Below are positions 1 to 10,677 of a DNA stretch of 64,000 bases, one piece after another. The DNA is from Tenacibaculum jejuense (GTDB lineage Bacteria > Bacteroidota > Bacteroidia > Flavobacteriales > Flavobacteriaceae): positions 3,872,001 through 3,936,000 of the forward strand of contig NZ_LT899436.1 in NCBI RefSeq assembly GCF_900198195.1, read 5' to 3'. A program made the translations under genes and the position numbers. The notes below the pieces were generated by a model that was given only the letters and a program-made list of their open reading frames with translations, did no database searches and was not told the DNA's origin. The first letter of the stretch is position 1, and the number at the start of each line of letters is the position of its first letter.

Positions 1-3000
1 CAACTCACCAACGGAACAAATGCTATTCGTTTGCATAATATGGGCTCTGAAGTCGATAATTGGCAATACAATTGTACAGTAGTTTCTGGTGATGTTACCA
101 CAGTTAGAGCGGCAATTAACAATATTGCTAATTGGTCTAATAATAATGGAACTGCTTTTTCACCTAGTGCTCCAAATTGTTTATGGAATATTACTTTTGC
201 TTCTCCTCCATCTACTGTAACCAGCGTCACAGTTCCTAGCAATGCTACGTATTCCGCAGGACAAAACTTAGATTTTACAGTTAGTTTTAATGAAACCATA
301 ACTGTAAATACTACTGGAGGGACACCACAATTAGCATTAACTATTGGAAGTACTACACGTCAAGCCACTTTTGTCAGCGGTTCTGGAACAGCTAATTTGC
401 TTTTTAGATATACAGTACAAGCTGGTGATTCTGATACAGACGGAATCGCTGTTGGATCATTAGCAGCTAATGGTGGAACTATTCAAAATGGTTCTGGTAC
501 AGATGCAGATTTAACACTAAATAGTATAGGAAGTACCACAAATGTTTTTGTTGATGGTATTGCTCCAACAGGATATTCTGTAACTATCGATCAATCTCCT
601 ATCAATGCTGCTAATGATGATGCCGTAAGTTTCACTTTTGCTAGTGCTGAAGTTGGCACAACTTATAACTATGCTTTTACTTCTAGCGGAGCGCCAGGCT
701 CTGTAACTGGATCTGGTACTATTGCAACTGCTAGCGATCAAACTACTGGTATCGATATCAGTGGTTTAGCTGATGGAATGATTACTCTTAGTGTTACGCT
801 TACAGATGTGAATGGTAATACTGGAGCTGCAGCTACGGATACGGAAACTAAAGAAACAGTAGCGCCAACAGGATATTCTGTAACTATCGATCAATCTCCT
901 ATCAATGCTGCTAATGATGATGCCGTAAGTTTCACTTTTGCTAGTGCTGAAGTTGGCACAACTTATAACTATGCTTTTACTTCTAGCGGAGCACCAGGCT
1001 CTGTAACTGGATCTGGTACTATTGCAACTGCTAGCGATCAAATTACGGGAATTGATATCAGTGGTTTAGCTGATGGAACCATTACTCTTACTGTGACGCT
1101 TACAGATGTGAATGGTAATACTGGAGCAGTAGCTACAGATACCGAAACTAAAGAAACAGTAGCGCCAACAGGATATTCTGTAACTATCGATCAATCTCCT
1201 ATCAATGCTGCTAATGATGATGTAGTAAGTTTCACTTTTGCCAGTGCTGAAGTTGGTACAACTTATAACTATGCTTTTACTTCTAGCGGAGCGCCAGGCT
1301 CTGTAACTGGATCTGGTACTATTGCAACTGCTAGCGATCAAATTACTGGTATCGATATCAGTGGTTTAGCTGATGGAATGATTACTCTTACTGTGACGCT
1401 TACAGATGTGAATGGTAATACTGGAGCAGCAGCTACAGATACCGAAACTAAAGAAACAGTAGCGCCAACAGGATATTCTGTAACTATCGATCAATCTCCT
1501 ATCAATGCTGCTAATGATGATGCGGTAAGTTTTACTTTTGCCAGTGCTGAAGTTGGTACAACTTATAACTATGCTTTTACTTCTAGCGGAGCGCCAGGCT
1601 CTGTAACTGGATCTGGTACTATTGCAACTGCTAGCGATCAAATTACGGGAATTGATATCAGTGGTTTAGCTGATGGAACCATTACTCTTACTGTGACGCT
1701 TACAGATGTGAATGGTAATACTGGAGCAGCAGCTACAGATACCGAAACTAAAGAAACAGTAGCGCCAACAGGATATTCTGTAACTATCGATCAATCTCCT
1801 ATCAATGCTGCTAATGATGATGCGGTAAGTTTCACTTTTGCCAGTGCTGAAGTTGGTACAACTTATAACTATGCTTTTACTTCTAGCGGAGCGCCAGGCT
1901 CTGTAACTGGATCTGGTATTGTTGCAACAGCTACCGATCAAATTACGGGAATTGATATCAATGGTTTAGCCGATGGAACCATTACTCTTACTGTGACGCT
2001 TACAGATGTAAATGGTAATACTGGAGCAGCGGCTACCGATACCGAAACTAAAGATGCGTCTATACCTTTAGACCCTACAATTAATGTTCCTTCAGGAGCA
2101 ATAACTGTAACTACTACTAACCAAACTATTTCAGGAAACTATGCAGAAAATGGCATCACAATACATGCTTACATAGATACTGATAATAATGGTACAGCAG
2201 ATAATACTACCTCTTTAGGTTCGGCAATTGTAACTGGAAATGCTTGGAGTTTTACCGTAAACTTAACTGCTGATTCTGTTAATAATTTTGTAGTACAAGC
2301 AGAAGATGCTTCAGGAAATACTTCTACTTATGTAGATGTCCCAACAATTACACAGACGAATACAATAACCTGGACAGGTAACACTAGTAATTCTTGGACA
2401 ACTGCTGGAAACTGGGATACAAATACAGTTCCAACCTCTGCCGCTAATGTTATAATCCCTTCTGGTTTAACCAACTACCCAACAATATCTTCAGCAGTAA
2501 CAGTAAACTCTATCGAAATTGCTTCTGGCGCTTCTTTAATAGCTAATACATCAGTAACAGCAAATGTGACATATAACAGAAATTTACCAACAACAAATTG
2601 GTATTTAGTTTCTGCTCCAGTGTCTAACGAAACGCAAGAAGATATTATTAACAATCCTAGTCATAACTTTGCTACAGGATCAGGTTCTAATATCGGTATT
2701 GGTGCGTTTACAAACAACGGAGCTAATCCTTGGGTTTATGCTACAAACACCACTACTGGACCATTAGTATCAGGTGCGGGTGTATCAATGAAATTAGCTG
2801 CTGCAGGCGATGTTTCAATCACAGGGAATATTAATACCACCAATGTAAGTTTCCCTATTGCTACAGGTACTAGAAATAATTTTAATTTAATAGGAAATCC
2901 TTATACTTCTTTCGTCAACTCAAGTACGTTTGCTGCAGCCAACACAGGGTTATTAAGTGAAGAGACAGTTTGGCTATGGGATGGATCACAATATGTTACT

Positions 3001-3819
3001 TATAATAATATGAGTCCAATTGAAGTAGCTCCAGCTCAAGGTTTCTTTGTAGAAGCAGCTGGTTCAGGAAATGTTACGTTTTCTACAGCTAACCAAAGCC
3101 ATCAAAACTCCGATACATTTTTAAGACAAGTTCCAAATCCAACTTTTGAACTTTTTATTCAAAATGACTCTGATAAGCGATCTACTAAAGTATTTTATGC
3201 GAATGGTAAAACTAAAGGGTTTGATAACGGATATGATTCTAAAATGTTTGCTGGAATTTCTGAAAACTTTGGAATATTTACAGAATTATTAGAAAATAAT
3301 CAAGGTAAGAAGTTAGCAATTCAAACTTTACCAAACTCAAATTTAGAAACTATGATTGTTCCTGTAGGTATCATTGCAAATGCAGGTGAAGAAATTACGT
3401 TTTCTATGTCTAGTAAAAATTTACCTACTGGAGTTGAAATTTACTTAGAAGATAAAGTAAATAATACTATGATTAACTTAACTGAAAGAAATCATACTTT
3501 AACTTTAAAGACTGCATTAAATGCAAGCGGTAGATTTTATATACACACCACTGCTAAACGATTAAGTAATGAAGATATTATTAATAATCTTAATAATGTT
3601 AGTATTTACAAATCTGCTTCAAAAGAAGTTACTATAAGTGGTTTACAGGGTTCTGGCGATATAAAAGTATTCTCTATTCTTGGTAAACAAGTAGGCAGTA
3701 CTTCGATCAACTCTAATGGTACGAGTAAAATTGAACTACCAGATTTACCTTCAGGAATCTATATCGTTAGACTTTCTTCTGAATTTGGTAAGCTAACTAG
3801 AAAAATAATCTTAGAATAA
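1..3819 (+). CDS. T9SS-secreted multi-repeat Ig-like protein, 5' end outside window
   Basis: The frame is open from the first base, so the Met at 31 is probably internal and the gene is cut by the window edge. The visible part has an Ig-like domain (about 190-555), five tandem 100-residue repeats (565-2053), another Ig-like domain (about 2060-2350), a region with WTG and GNW motifs typical of flavobacterial surface proteins (2370-3120), and a C-terminal type A sorting domain (about 3590-3819; FSILGKQV, LPSGIYIVRL, RKIILE). The sorting domain indicates export through the outer membrane by the type IX system and then attachment or release. The role is probably adhesive or structural; no catalytic domain is visible. 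A 55-codon gene follows after 24 bases. The repeats are nearly identical in DNA, which suggests recent duplication and homogenisation. Confidence 0.9.
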   Translation, partial: QLTNGTNAIRLHNMGSEVDNWQYNCTVVSGDVTTVRAAINNIANWSNNNGTAFSPSAPNCLWNITFASPPSTVTSVTVPSNATYSAGQNLDFTVSFNETITVNTTGGTPQLALTIGSTTRQATFVSGSGTANLLFRYTVQAGDSDTDGIAVGSLAANGGTIQNGSGTDADLTLNSIGSTTNVFVDGIAPTGYSVTIDQSPINAANDDAVSFTFASAEVGTTYNYAFTSSGAPGSVTGSGTIATASDQTTGIDISGLADGMITLSVTLTDVNGNTGAAATDTETKETVAPTGYSVTIDQSPINAANDDAVSFTFASAEVGTTYNYAFTSSGAPGSVTGSGTIATASDQITGIDISGLADGTITLTVTLTDVNGNTGAVATDTETKETVAPTGYSVTIDQSPINAANDDVVSFTFASAEVGTTYNYAFTSSGAPGSVTGSGTIATASDQITGIDISGLADGMITLTVTLTDVNGNTGAAATDTETKETVAPTGYSVTIDQSPINAANDDAVSFTFASAEVGTTYNYAFTSSGAPGSVTGSGTIATASDQITGIDISGLADGTITLTVTLTDVNGNTGAAATDTETKETVAPTGYSVTIDQSPINAANDDAVSFTFASAEVGTTYNYAFTSSGAPGSVTGSGIVATATDQITGIDINGLADGTITLTVTLTDVNGNTGAAATDTETKDASIPLDPTINVPSGAITVTTTNQTISGNYAENGITIHAYIDTDNNGTADNTTSLGSAIVTGNAWSFTVNLTADSVNNFVVQAEDASGNTSTYVDVPTITQTNTITWTGNTSNSWTTAGNWDTNTVPTSAANVIIPSGLTNYPTISSAVTVNSIEIASGASLIANTSVTANVTYNRNLPTTNWYLVSAPVSNETQEDIINNPSHNFATGSGSNIGIGAFTNNGANPWVYATNTTTGPLVSGAGVSMKLAAAGDVSITGNINTTNVSFPIATGTRNNFNLIGNPYTSFVNSSTFAAANTGLLSEETVWLWDGSQYVTYNNMSPIEVAPAQGFFVEAAGSGNVTFSTANQSHQNSDTFLRQVPNPTFELFIQNDSDKRSTKVFYANGKTKGFDNGYDSKMFAGISENFGIFTELLENNQGKKLAIQTLPNSNLETMIVPVGIIANAGEEITFSMSSKNLPTGVEIYLEDKVNNTMINLTERNHTLTLKTALNASGRFYIHTTAKRLSNEDIINNLNNVSIYKSASKEVTISGLQGSGDIKVFSILGKQVGSTSINSNGTSKIELPDLPSGIYIVRLSSEFGKLTRKIILE
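565..2053 (+). repeat. Five tandem 300-bp coding repeats
   Basis: Units begin at 565, 865, 1165, 1465 and 1765, each with PTGYSVTIDQSPINAANDD, so the period is exactly 300 bp (100 codons). The units differ at only a few sites. The variants are mosaic: units 2, 4 and 5 share ACGGGAATT where units 1 and 3 have ACTGGTATC, while units 3-5 share GCCAGTGC against GCTAGTGC in units 1-2. This pattern fits unequal crossing-over or gene conversion rather than simple serial duplication. Copy number may vary between strains and may be misassembled from short reads. Confidence 0.97.
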
Positions 3820-3843
3820 TTTAATCCTCTAAACGAAGTAATC

Positions 3844-4011
3844 ATGACTAATAACAAAGAAAATAAGCAAGAGATCACTCGAAAAGAGGCTCTAAAGAAA
3901 ATAGGAAACTACGGTAAATACACTGCGTTAACTGCATTAGGTACTTACTTAATTTTAAACCCTAAAAAAGCTCAAGCTGCATCACCAGAAGCTCCTGGTG
4001 ATGGGTTTTAA
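3844..4011 (+). CDS. Small secreted-type peptide, 55 aa, behind the T9SS gene
   Basis: An ATG at 3844 opens a 55-codon frame ending in TAA at 4009-4011, 24 bases after the T9SS gene and before its terminator, so the two are probably co-transcribed. The protein has a charged start with ITRKEALKKIG, a hydrophobic stretch (TALTALGTYLILNP), an AQA|AS signal-peptidase-like site, and a short tail, SPEAPGDGF. From memory, similar RKEAL peptides with an AQA site and a Pro/Gly-rich tail occur behind large secreted proteins in other flavobacteria; this could not be searched here. Function is unknown. The codon usage and the position argue for a real gene. Confidence 0.75.
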   Translation: MTNNKENKQEITRKEALKKIGNYGKYTALTALGTYLILNPKKAQAASPEAPGDGF

Positions 4012-4031
4012 AAACATCTTTTCATAAACTT

Positions 4032-4064
4032 AAAAACCTCAAGAATATATCTTGAGGTTTTTTT
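4032..4064 (+). terminator. Rho-independent terminator
   Basis: A 12-bp perfect stem (AAAAACCTCAAG with CTTGAGGTTTTT) around a 7-base loop, followed by T residues. It lies 20 bases after the 55-codon gene and ends the T9SS transcription unit. Confidence 0.9.
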
Positions 4065-4087
4065 GAACTTAGTATTTAAATAATTGA

Positions 4088-6514
<2,427 letters not shown>

Positions 6515-6522
<8 letters not shown>

Positions 6523-6533
6523 TTATGCCCCTT
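6515..6533 (-). terminator. Hairpin over the aat stop codon, possible terminator
   Basis: AAGGGGC and GCCCCTT form a 7-bp GC-rich stem with a 5-base loop. The loop contains the aat stop codon. Only a short T-run follows on the minus strand, so this is a moderate candidate. Confidence 0.5.
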
Positions 6534-7158
6534 TTAAATATTTTAAAAATTCTTCTCTTGGAATTTCTTTTGCTCCTAAACTTTCTAAATGATCATTATG
6601 CACTTGGCAATCTATAAGAGTATAGTCACATTCTTGTACTAGATAAATAAAGGCAACCTTGCTCATGTTACTTACTTTACTGAACATACTCTCTCCACAG
6701 AATACTCCATTTCCTAGATCTACTCCGTATAAGCCTGCTACTAGCTCTTCATTTTTCCATATTTCAATAGATTTTGCTAAACCCATTTGATGTAGATTCA
6801 AGTAAGCTGTTTTCATATCATCAGTAATCCATGTTCCATCTTGATCTTTCCTAGAAATACTTTTACAATTCGAAATAACACCTTCAAAATCTTTATTCAT
6901 TGTGATTTGAAAATCTTCTTTTCGCAGCACCTGTCTCATCGATTTGGATACTTTAAACTCATCAGGATACAAAACCATTCGTTCTAAAGGCGAATACCAC
7001 ACTATAGGATCATCTTCATTAAACCAAGGAAAAATACCATTACTGTATGCTAAAATTAAACGCTCTACTGATAAATCTCCTCCTAAAGCTAAAACTCCTT
7101 CTTTTGAAGCAAATTCATGCGCAGGAAACTCTAATTCTTCTCCAATCCAATAATACAT
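6523..7158 (-). CDS. aat: Leucyl/phenylalanyl-tRNA-protein transferase
   Basis: Transfers Leu or Phe from aminoacyl-tRNA to N-terminal Arg/Lys of proteins, marking them for ClpS/ClpAP degradation (bacterial N-end rule). The open frame runs upstream to 7275, but the family N-terminus is MYYWIG, whose ATG is at 7156-7158, so the protein is 211 residues. Typical motifs are LALGGDLS, LAYSNGIFPWFNE, WYSPLERMV, GTWITDDM, GVFCGESMFS and LIDCQVHNDHL. The ATG overlaps the transporter stop codon (TAATG), which indicates translational coupling. The link to a fatty-acid transporter has no obvious functional explanation. Confidence 0.95.
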   Translation of the reverse strand: MYYWIGEELEFPAHEFASKEGVLALGGDLSVERLILAYSNGIFPWFNEDDPIVWYSPLERMVLYPDEFKVSKSMRQVLRKEDFQITMNKDFEGVISNCKSISRKDQDGTWITDDMKTAYLNLHQMGLAKSIEIWKNEELVAGLYGVDLGNGVFCGESMFSKVSNMSKVAFIYLVQECDYTLIDCQVHNDHLESLGAKEIPREEFLKYLKGA

Positions 7159-8531
7159 TATAATATAATTAAGCCTAAAATATAAATAACAGATCCTACC
7201 AACATGGCAATTGATGTATAGGGTAAAATCTCTTTTGCTTTTAATTTTGTAATTCCTAACAAAGGTAAAGCCCAAAATGGCTGTAACATATTAGTAATTT
7301 GATCACCATAAGCCAATGCCATAATAGCTTTAGGCAACGGTACACCTAATTCTAAAGCACTTTGTAAAACTATGGGGCCTTGTACAATCCATTGACCACC
7401 TCCACTCGGGACAAAGATATTTACTATTCCTGCACTAAAGAAAGTAAATATAGGCAATGTTACTTCAGTAGAAATTGAAACAAAAAAATCTGAAACTAAA
7501 GTAACCATTCCTGTACTATTCATAATCCCCATAATACCAAAGTAAAGCGGAAATTGAATCAAAATTCCAGATACATCTGAAATAGCCACCCCTATAGCTT
7601 TTATAAATTGTTTGAAATTACCGTGTAGAATAATTGCTAAACCTAACATAAAAAGGTTGATAAGATTTGGTGTGATTTTTAAACTTTTCACATCAGAGAA
7701 ATATCTCATTCCAAAAGCTGTAAGAATTATTACTCCAAATAAGATTCCTAAAAACTTCGAACTATCTAACTTTTCTGCTCCCGTATTTACTTCTTTTTCA
7801 GCTTCTGATTTGTAAACTTCTAAGCTAAAATTTGTTGGCTTTACCTTTTTACCAATAAAATAAAAAACTGAAGCTACACTAAGCATCACCAAAAAAAACA
7901 ATAATAAATTCCACCAACTGAATACAGTTTGACCATAATTAATTACTTCTGGAATTTTAGCTAAGTGTAGATAATCTTGGCTCACCATACTTTTTAAATG
8001 CCCTTCTTCATTAATTTTTATAGGTGCCGAACCAGAAATTCCTCCGTGCCAAACCATTAAACCTACATAACCAGAAGCTCCAATTAACGGATAGTTTAAT
8101 TTTAGTCCTTTCTCCTGAGCATCTTCTGCAACTCTTCTTGCTAGTAACGCTCCAAAAATCAATCCTAACCCCCAATTAAAAAAAGAAACTAACATTGTAA
8201 CACTACTTACAATAAAAGCACTATTAGCGGTGTTTGTACAATATTTAGTGAGTTTAGCGATTAGATTACTCATTGGTTTACTTAAAACCAATACATGACC
8301 AAGCACTAAAATTAACATCATTTGATATGCAAATACTAGAAGATTCGTATTCCATAATCCTTTTTCCCAAAAAATTAAAACATCTAAAAAATAACCAGGT
8401 GTATTTACGTCATTAGGCTTAGTAAAAAGTAATGCTAATATGATTGTAAAAAACGTAAGGAGTACTGCTATTGTTAAAGGAGAAGGAATATACTTTTTGA
8501 AAATATTTTCAATAATTTTAGTAATCTTCAT
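7158..8531 (-). CDS. atoE: Short-chain fatty acid transporter, AtoE family
   Basis: A 457-residue polytopic inner-membrane protein with about a dozen hydrophobic segments. It contains the FNWGLGLIFGALLAR, GGISGSAP and FVPSGGGQWIVQGP segments typical of the AtoE/SCFA_trans family (E. coli AtoE is about 440 residues). It probably imports short-chain fatty acids such as butyrate or acetoacetate. No acetoacetate catabolism genes lie beside it, so the substrate is inferred from the family only. Its stop codon overlaps the aat start by one base. Confidence 0.88.
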   Translation of the reverse strand: MKITKIIENIFKKYIPSPLTIAVLLTFFTIILALLFTKPNDVNTPGYFLDVLIFWEKGLWNTNLLVFAYQMMLILVLGHVLVLSKPMSNLIAKLTKYCTNTANSAFIVSSVTMLVSFFNWGLGLIFGALLARRVAEDAQEKGLKLNYPLIGASGYVGLMVWHGGISGSAPIKINEEGHLKSMVSQDYLHLAKIPEVINYGQTVFSWWNLLLFFLVMLSVASVFYFIGKKVKPTNFSLEVYKSEAEKEVNTGAEKLDSSKFLGILFGVIILTAFGMRYFSDVKSLKITPNLINLFMLGLAIILHGNFKQFIKAIGVAISDVSGILIQFPLYFGIMGIMNSTGMVTLVSDFFVSISTEVTLPIFTFFSAGIVNIFVPSGGGQWIVQGPIVLQSALELGVPLPKAIMALAYGDQITNMLQPFWALPLLGITKLKAKEILPYTSIAMLVGSVIYILGLIIL

Positions 8532-8593
8532 AATAGTTTGGATTGAAAGATAAAAATAGGAAGATTTAACTTTTCTAGTCTGAAAAAGCTCAC

Positions 8594-8601
8594 TATTTTT
8601 G
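8594..8601 (+). promoter_or_regulatory. Promoter -7 element upstream of the VTT gene
   Basis: TATTTTTG matches TAnnTTTG, 16 bases before the ATG at 8618. The divergent atoE gene starts 62 bases away. Confidence 0.5.
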
Positions 8602-8617
8602 CGCTCTTAAATGTTTG

Positions 8618-9253
8618 ATGGAGACGCAAATGAAAAAAAAGCGAGTTAAGAAGAATAAAGACGCTCATGTAAAACGCTTGCACAATTATTATCAGCGTAC
8701 AGGATTTTACATGTTTATATGGGAAAGCTTGAAAAAAGCTTTTATTCCCATAGTTCTTGTTGTTATCGGTTTATTCCTTTTTAACAAATATGTATATAAC
8801 ATAAATGATGGTTTACAAACTATGACAGAGACCTTCTCTAGAACAAGTTTGTTAATTACCTTTTTTGTTTCTGAAACTATACTAGGTTTAGTTCCACCTG
8901 AAATTTTTATCGCTTGGTGTAAAAAAACTCCAACACCTATAGTTAATTTGGCTTTGTTGGCTACTTTTTCATATGCTGGAGGAATTGTTGCTTATTACCT
9001 AGGTAAAGCTTCTTTAAGAATAAATGCTGTAAAAGAATACTTAGAAGTAAAAATGGCAAAGCATTTAAAGAACACGAAAAAATGGGGAGGCTTCTTAATT
9101 CTAGTGGGAGCATTATTACCATTACCTTTTGCTATAAGTTGTTTAACTGCCGGTATGATTAAGTATCCTATAAAAAATGTGATTATATTTGGTTTATTCC
9201 GTTTTTTACGATTTGCAATTTATGGCTGGGCTATATTTTCTGTAGTAAATTAA
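8618..9253 (+). CDS. VTT-domain (DedA/SNARE-associated type) membrane protein
   Basis: About 211 residues: a basic N-terminus (KKKRVKKNKDAH), one membrane helix near residues 32-55, then a VTT-like domain with the ETILGLVPPE motif, a Gly-rich helix (SYAGGIVAYYLGK), LVGALLPLPFAISCLTAGM and a C-terminal membrane helix. Proteins with this fold are inner-membrane and linked to lipid scrambling or envelope homeostasis. The open frame also starts at a TTG at 8615. ATG 8618 is used here, but ATG 8630 has a GGAG six bases before it and is equally plausible. Homologues are often mislabelled as short-chain dehydrogenases, and nothing here supports that. Confidence 0.75.
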   Translation: METQMKKKRVKKNKDAHVKRLHNYYQRTGFYMFIWESLKKAFIPIVLVVIGLFLFNKYVYNINDGLQTMTETFSRTSLLITFFVSETILGLVPPEIFIAWCKKTPTPIVNLALLATFSYAGGIVAYYLGKASLRINAVKEYLEVKMAKHLKNTKKWGGFLILVGALLPLPFAISCLTAGMIKYPIKNVIIFGLFRFLRFAIYGWAIFSVVN

Positions 9254-9328
9254 TTTATTACTTTTCTCAGTCTTTTCTTTCACGTATTTTATTTAAATTA
9301 AGAGATTTACAAACCATACTTACACTAA

Positions 9329-9568
9329 ATGGCATTAACAAATAATGATATTTTTAAAAAATTAAGAGTAGCACACAAACTACGAGATACTGACATTATT
9401 GAAATTTGCGCTTTAGTGGATTTCAAAGTTTCAAAAGGAGAATTAGGAGCATTCTTCAGAAAAGAAGATCATCCAAAATATATGGAATGCGGAGATCAAA
9501 TCCTTAGGAACTTTTTAAATGGATTGATTATACATTTAAGAGGTCCAATGCCTCCAAAAAATAAATAA
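9329..9568 (+). CDS. DUF1456 family protein, single-repeat form
   Basis: 79 residues matching the DUF1456 (YehS) domain: LTNNDIFKKLRVAHKLRD, a second helical half with KGELGAFFRKEDHPKY, and the terminal LRNFLNGLI. E. coli YehS has two such units in about 156 residues; this protein has one. It is soluble with no signal peptide, and the function is unknown. It ends at a strong bidirectional terminator shared with the convergent gene. Confidence 0.8.
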   Translation: MALTNNDIFKKLRVAHKLRDTDIIEICALVDFKVSKGELGAFFRKEDHPKYMECGDQILRNFLNGLIIHLRGPMPPKNK

Positions 9569-9569
9569 A

Positions 9570-9603
9570 AAAAAGGTTCTAATTGTAAAATTAGAACCTT
9601 TTT
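9570..9603. terminator. Bidirectional terminator
   Basis: A perfect 15-bp stem (AAAAAGGTTCTAATT and its complement) with a 4-base loop, between convergent genes. It has A-runs on one side and T-runs on the other, so it can end transcription from both. Confidence 0.92.
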
Positions 9604-9605
9604 GG

Positions 9606-10154
9606 TTAAGTAGTATATGTAAAAACTTTTGTTCGCTCTTCATCGTGAGAACCTGCAAATCCAAAATGACATGGAGACAACTTCGGTAATTTTTTAAATG
9701 ACTCATCTTCCACAAGAAATGGTACAACTGCTTTAATAATGAAATAAAATATTGTTGCTATTTCTAAATAATCGTTTCCTATTTTCTTCCACGCTCCTTC
9801 TCCGTTTACACCAAAGTATTTTTCAAAAAACACATCATTATCTATAGCAGAATTATTCATAATACAACCTTCATCATAAGCAATTTCAAAATCATTATTT
9901 GGCATAAAATCTATCTCAATATCACTTCCGTATTCATTCCAGTAAACATCTATTACCCCAATTTTTTCAATATCACTATATCTTAATTTATCTTTAGTAA
10001 TAGAATTCAAATAATTAGTCATAGCAGCTAAACACCTGTTCGCTTCAACTTCCCAATCTACTTTTTGAATAATCTGAATGTTTTCTTCTTGTTCAAATCT
10101 ATCTTTAATCAAAGCTTCTAATTCAGTATAGAAGTTATCTGAAAATATTTTCAT
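9606..10154 (-). CDS. Hypothetical soluble protein, 182 aa
   Basis: Not recognised. It is acidic, with no signal peptide, and one hydrophobic helix near residues 134-150 (ATIFYFIIKAVVPFL). It is rich in Asp, Glu and aromatic residues (VYWNEYGSDIEIDFMPNNDFE), a composition seen in immunity-like and SMI1/KNR4-like proteins, though no motif can be assigned. It stands alone between two terminators. A 16-bp palindrome lies 59 bases upstream of its start and may be an operator. Confidence 0.7.
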   Translation of the reverse strand: MKIFSDNFYTELEALIKDRFEQEENIQIIQKVDWEVEANRCLAAMTNYLNSITKDKLRYSDIEKIGVIDVYWNEYGSDIEIDFMPNNDFEIAYDEGCIMNNSAIDNDVFFEKYFGVNGEGAWKKIGNDYLEIATIFYFIIKAVVPFLVEDESFKKLPKLSPCHFGFAGSHDEERTKVFTYTT

Positions 10155-10212
10155 TACTAAATAGTTAAGTGAATTAAAACTACAATTTTAATTGATGTAA
10201 ACGAAATTTATT

Positions 10213-10228
10213 ACCCTGAATTCAGGGT
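10213..10228. promoter_or_regulatory. 16-bp perfect palindrome, possible operator
   Basis: ACCCTGAATTCAGGGT is its own reverse complement, with no loop, so a protein-binding site is more likely than a hairpin. It lies upstream of the hypothetical gene that starts at 10154. Confidence 0.4.
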
Positions 10229-10242
10229 TTATCGAACTGTAT

Positions 10243-10287
10243 TATACACAAAAAGCCTTGTGAATTTCACAAGGCTTTTTGTGTATA
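10243..10287 (-). terminator. Long palindromic terminator
   Basis: A 45-base inverted repeat: TATACACAAAAAGCCTTGTG and its complement around a single central base at 10265. It lies 18 bases past the DUF3127 gene. The T-run sits inside the stem, so it could work on either strand. Confidence 0.8.
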
Positions 10288-10304
10288 CATCTTTATTTTT
10301 CTTC

Positions 10305-10673
10305 TTAGAAAGGTAAATCGTCTGGCTCGTTATCTGTTAAATCTGGAGCTGGTTGAAACTGATCTACTGGTGGTACATTTTGTCCAGCAGCAGCTTGTTG
10401 TAAACTTTCAATTCTCCATCCTTGGATTGAATTAAAATACTTCGCTACACCTTCAGGATTAATCCATTCTCTACCTCTTAAGTTGATTGAAACTTTTACA
10501 TCTTGTCCAACCTGAAAAGAATTTAATAAATCACATTTATCTTGGATAAATTCAATAAGTATCATTTGCGGATACTGTTCGTCTGTAGTTACAACAAGTT
10601 CTCTCTTTCTGAATCCATTACTTCCAAAAGTTTGAGTCTCGTTAATAATTTTAATTTTACCTATAACTTCCAT
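10305..10673 (-). CDS. DUF3127 OB-fold protein with SSB-like acidic tail
   Basis: 122 residues. The first 85 or so match DUF3127, a Bacteroidota family predicted to be an OB-fold nucleic-acid-binding domain (VIGKIKIINETQTFG, FRKRELVVTT, YPQMILIEF, VGQDVKVSINLRGREW). A Gln/Pro-rich linker follows and the protein ends in DNEPDDLPF. That tail is very like the acidic C-terminal peptide of SSB (DDDIPF), which docks repair and replication proteins. A role as an accessory ssDNA-binding protein is inferred. It lies 4 bases downstream of the flavin-reductase-like gene and is probably co-transcribed with it. Confidence 0.85.
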   Translation of the reverse strand: MEVIGKIKIINETQTFGSNGFRKRELVVTTDEQYPQMILIEFIQDKCDLLNSFQVGQDVKVSINLRGREWINPEGVAKYFNSIQGWRIESLQQAAAGQNVPPVDQFQPAPDLTDNEPDDLPF

Positions 10674-10677
10674 AATC

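Noticed and set aside
517..1941. Minus-strand frames of 74-91 codons across the repeats
   Set aside because: They repeat once per 300-bp unit and are Ser/Arg-rich antisense readings of the T9SS repeat; they are shadows of the coding strand.
565..2053. CRISPR-like tandem repeat
   Set aside because: Units are 300 bp, coding, contiguous and without spacers.
7159..7275. N-terminal extension of aat to 7275
   Set aside because: It overlaps the transporter coding sequence and lacks family similarity; the ATG at 7158 gives the standard N-terminus.
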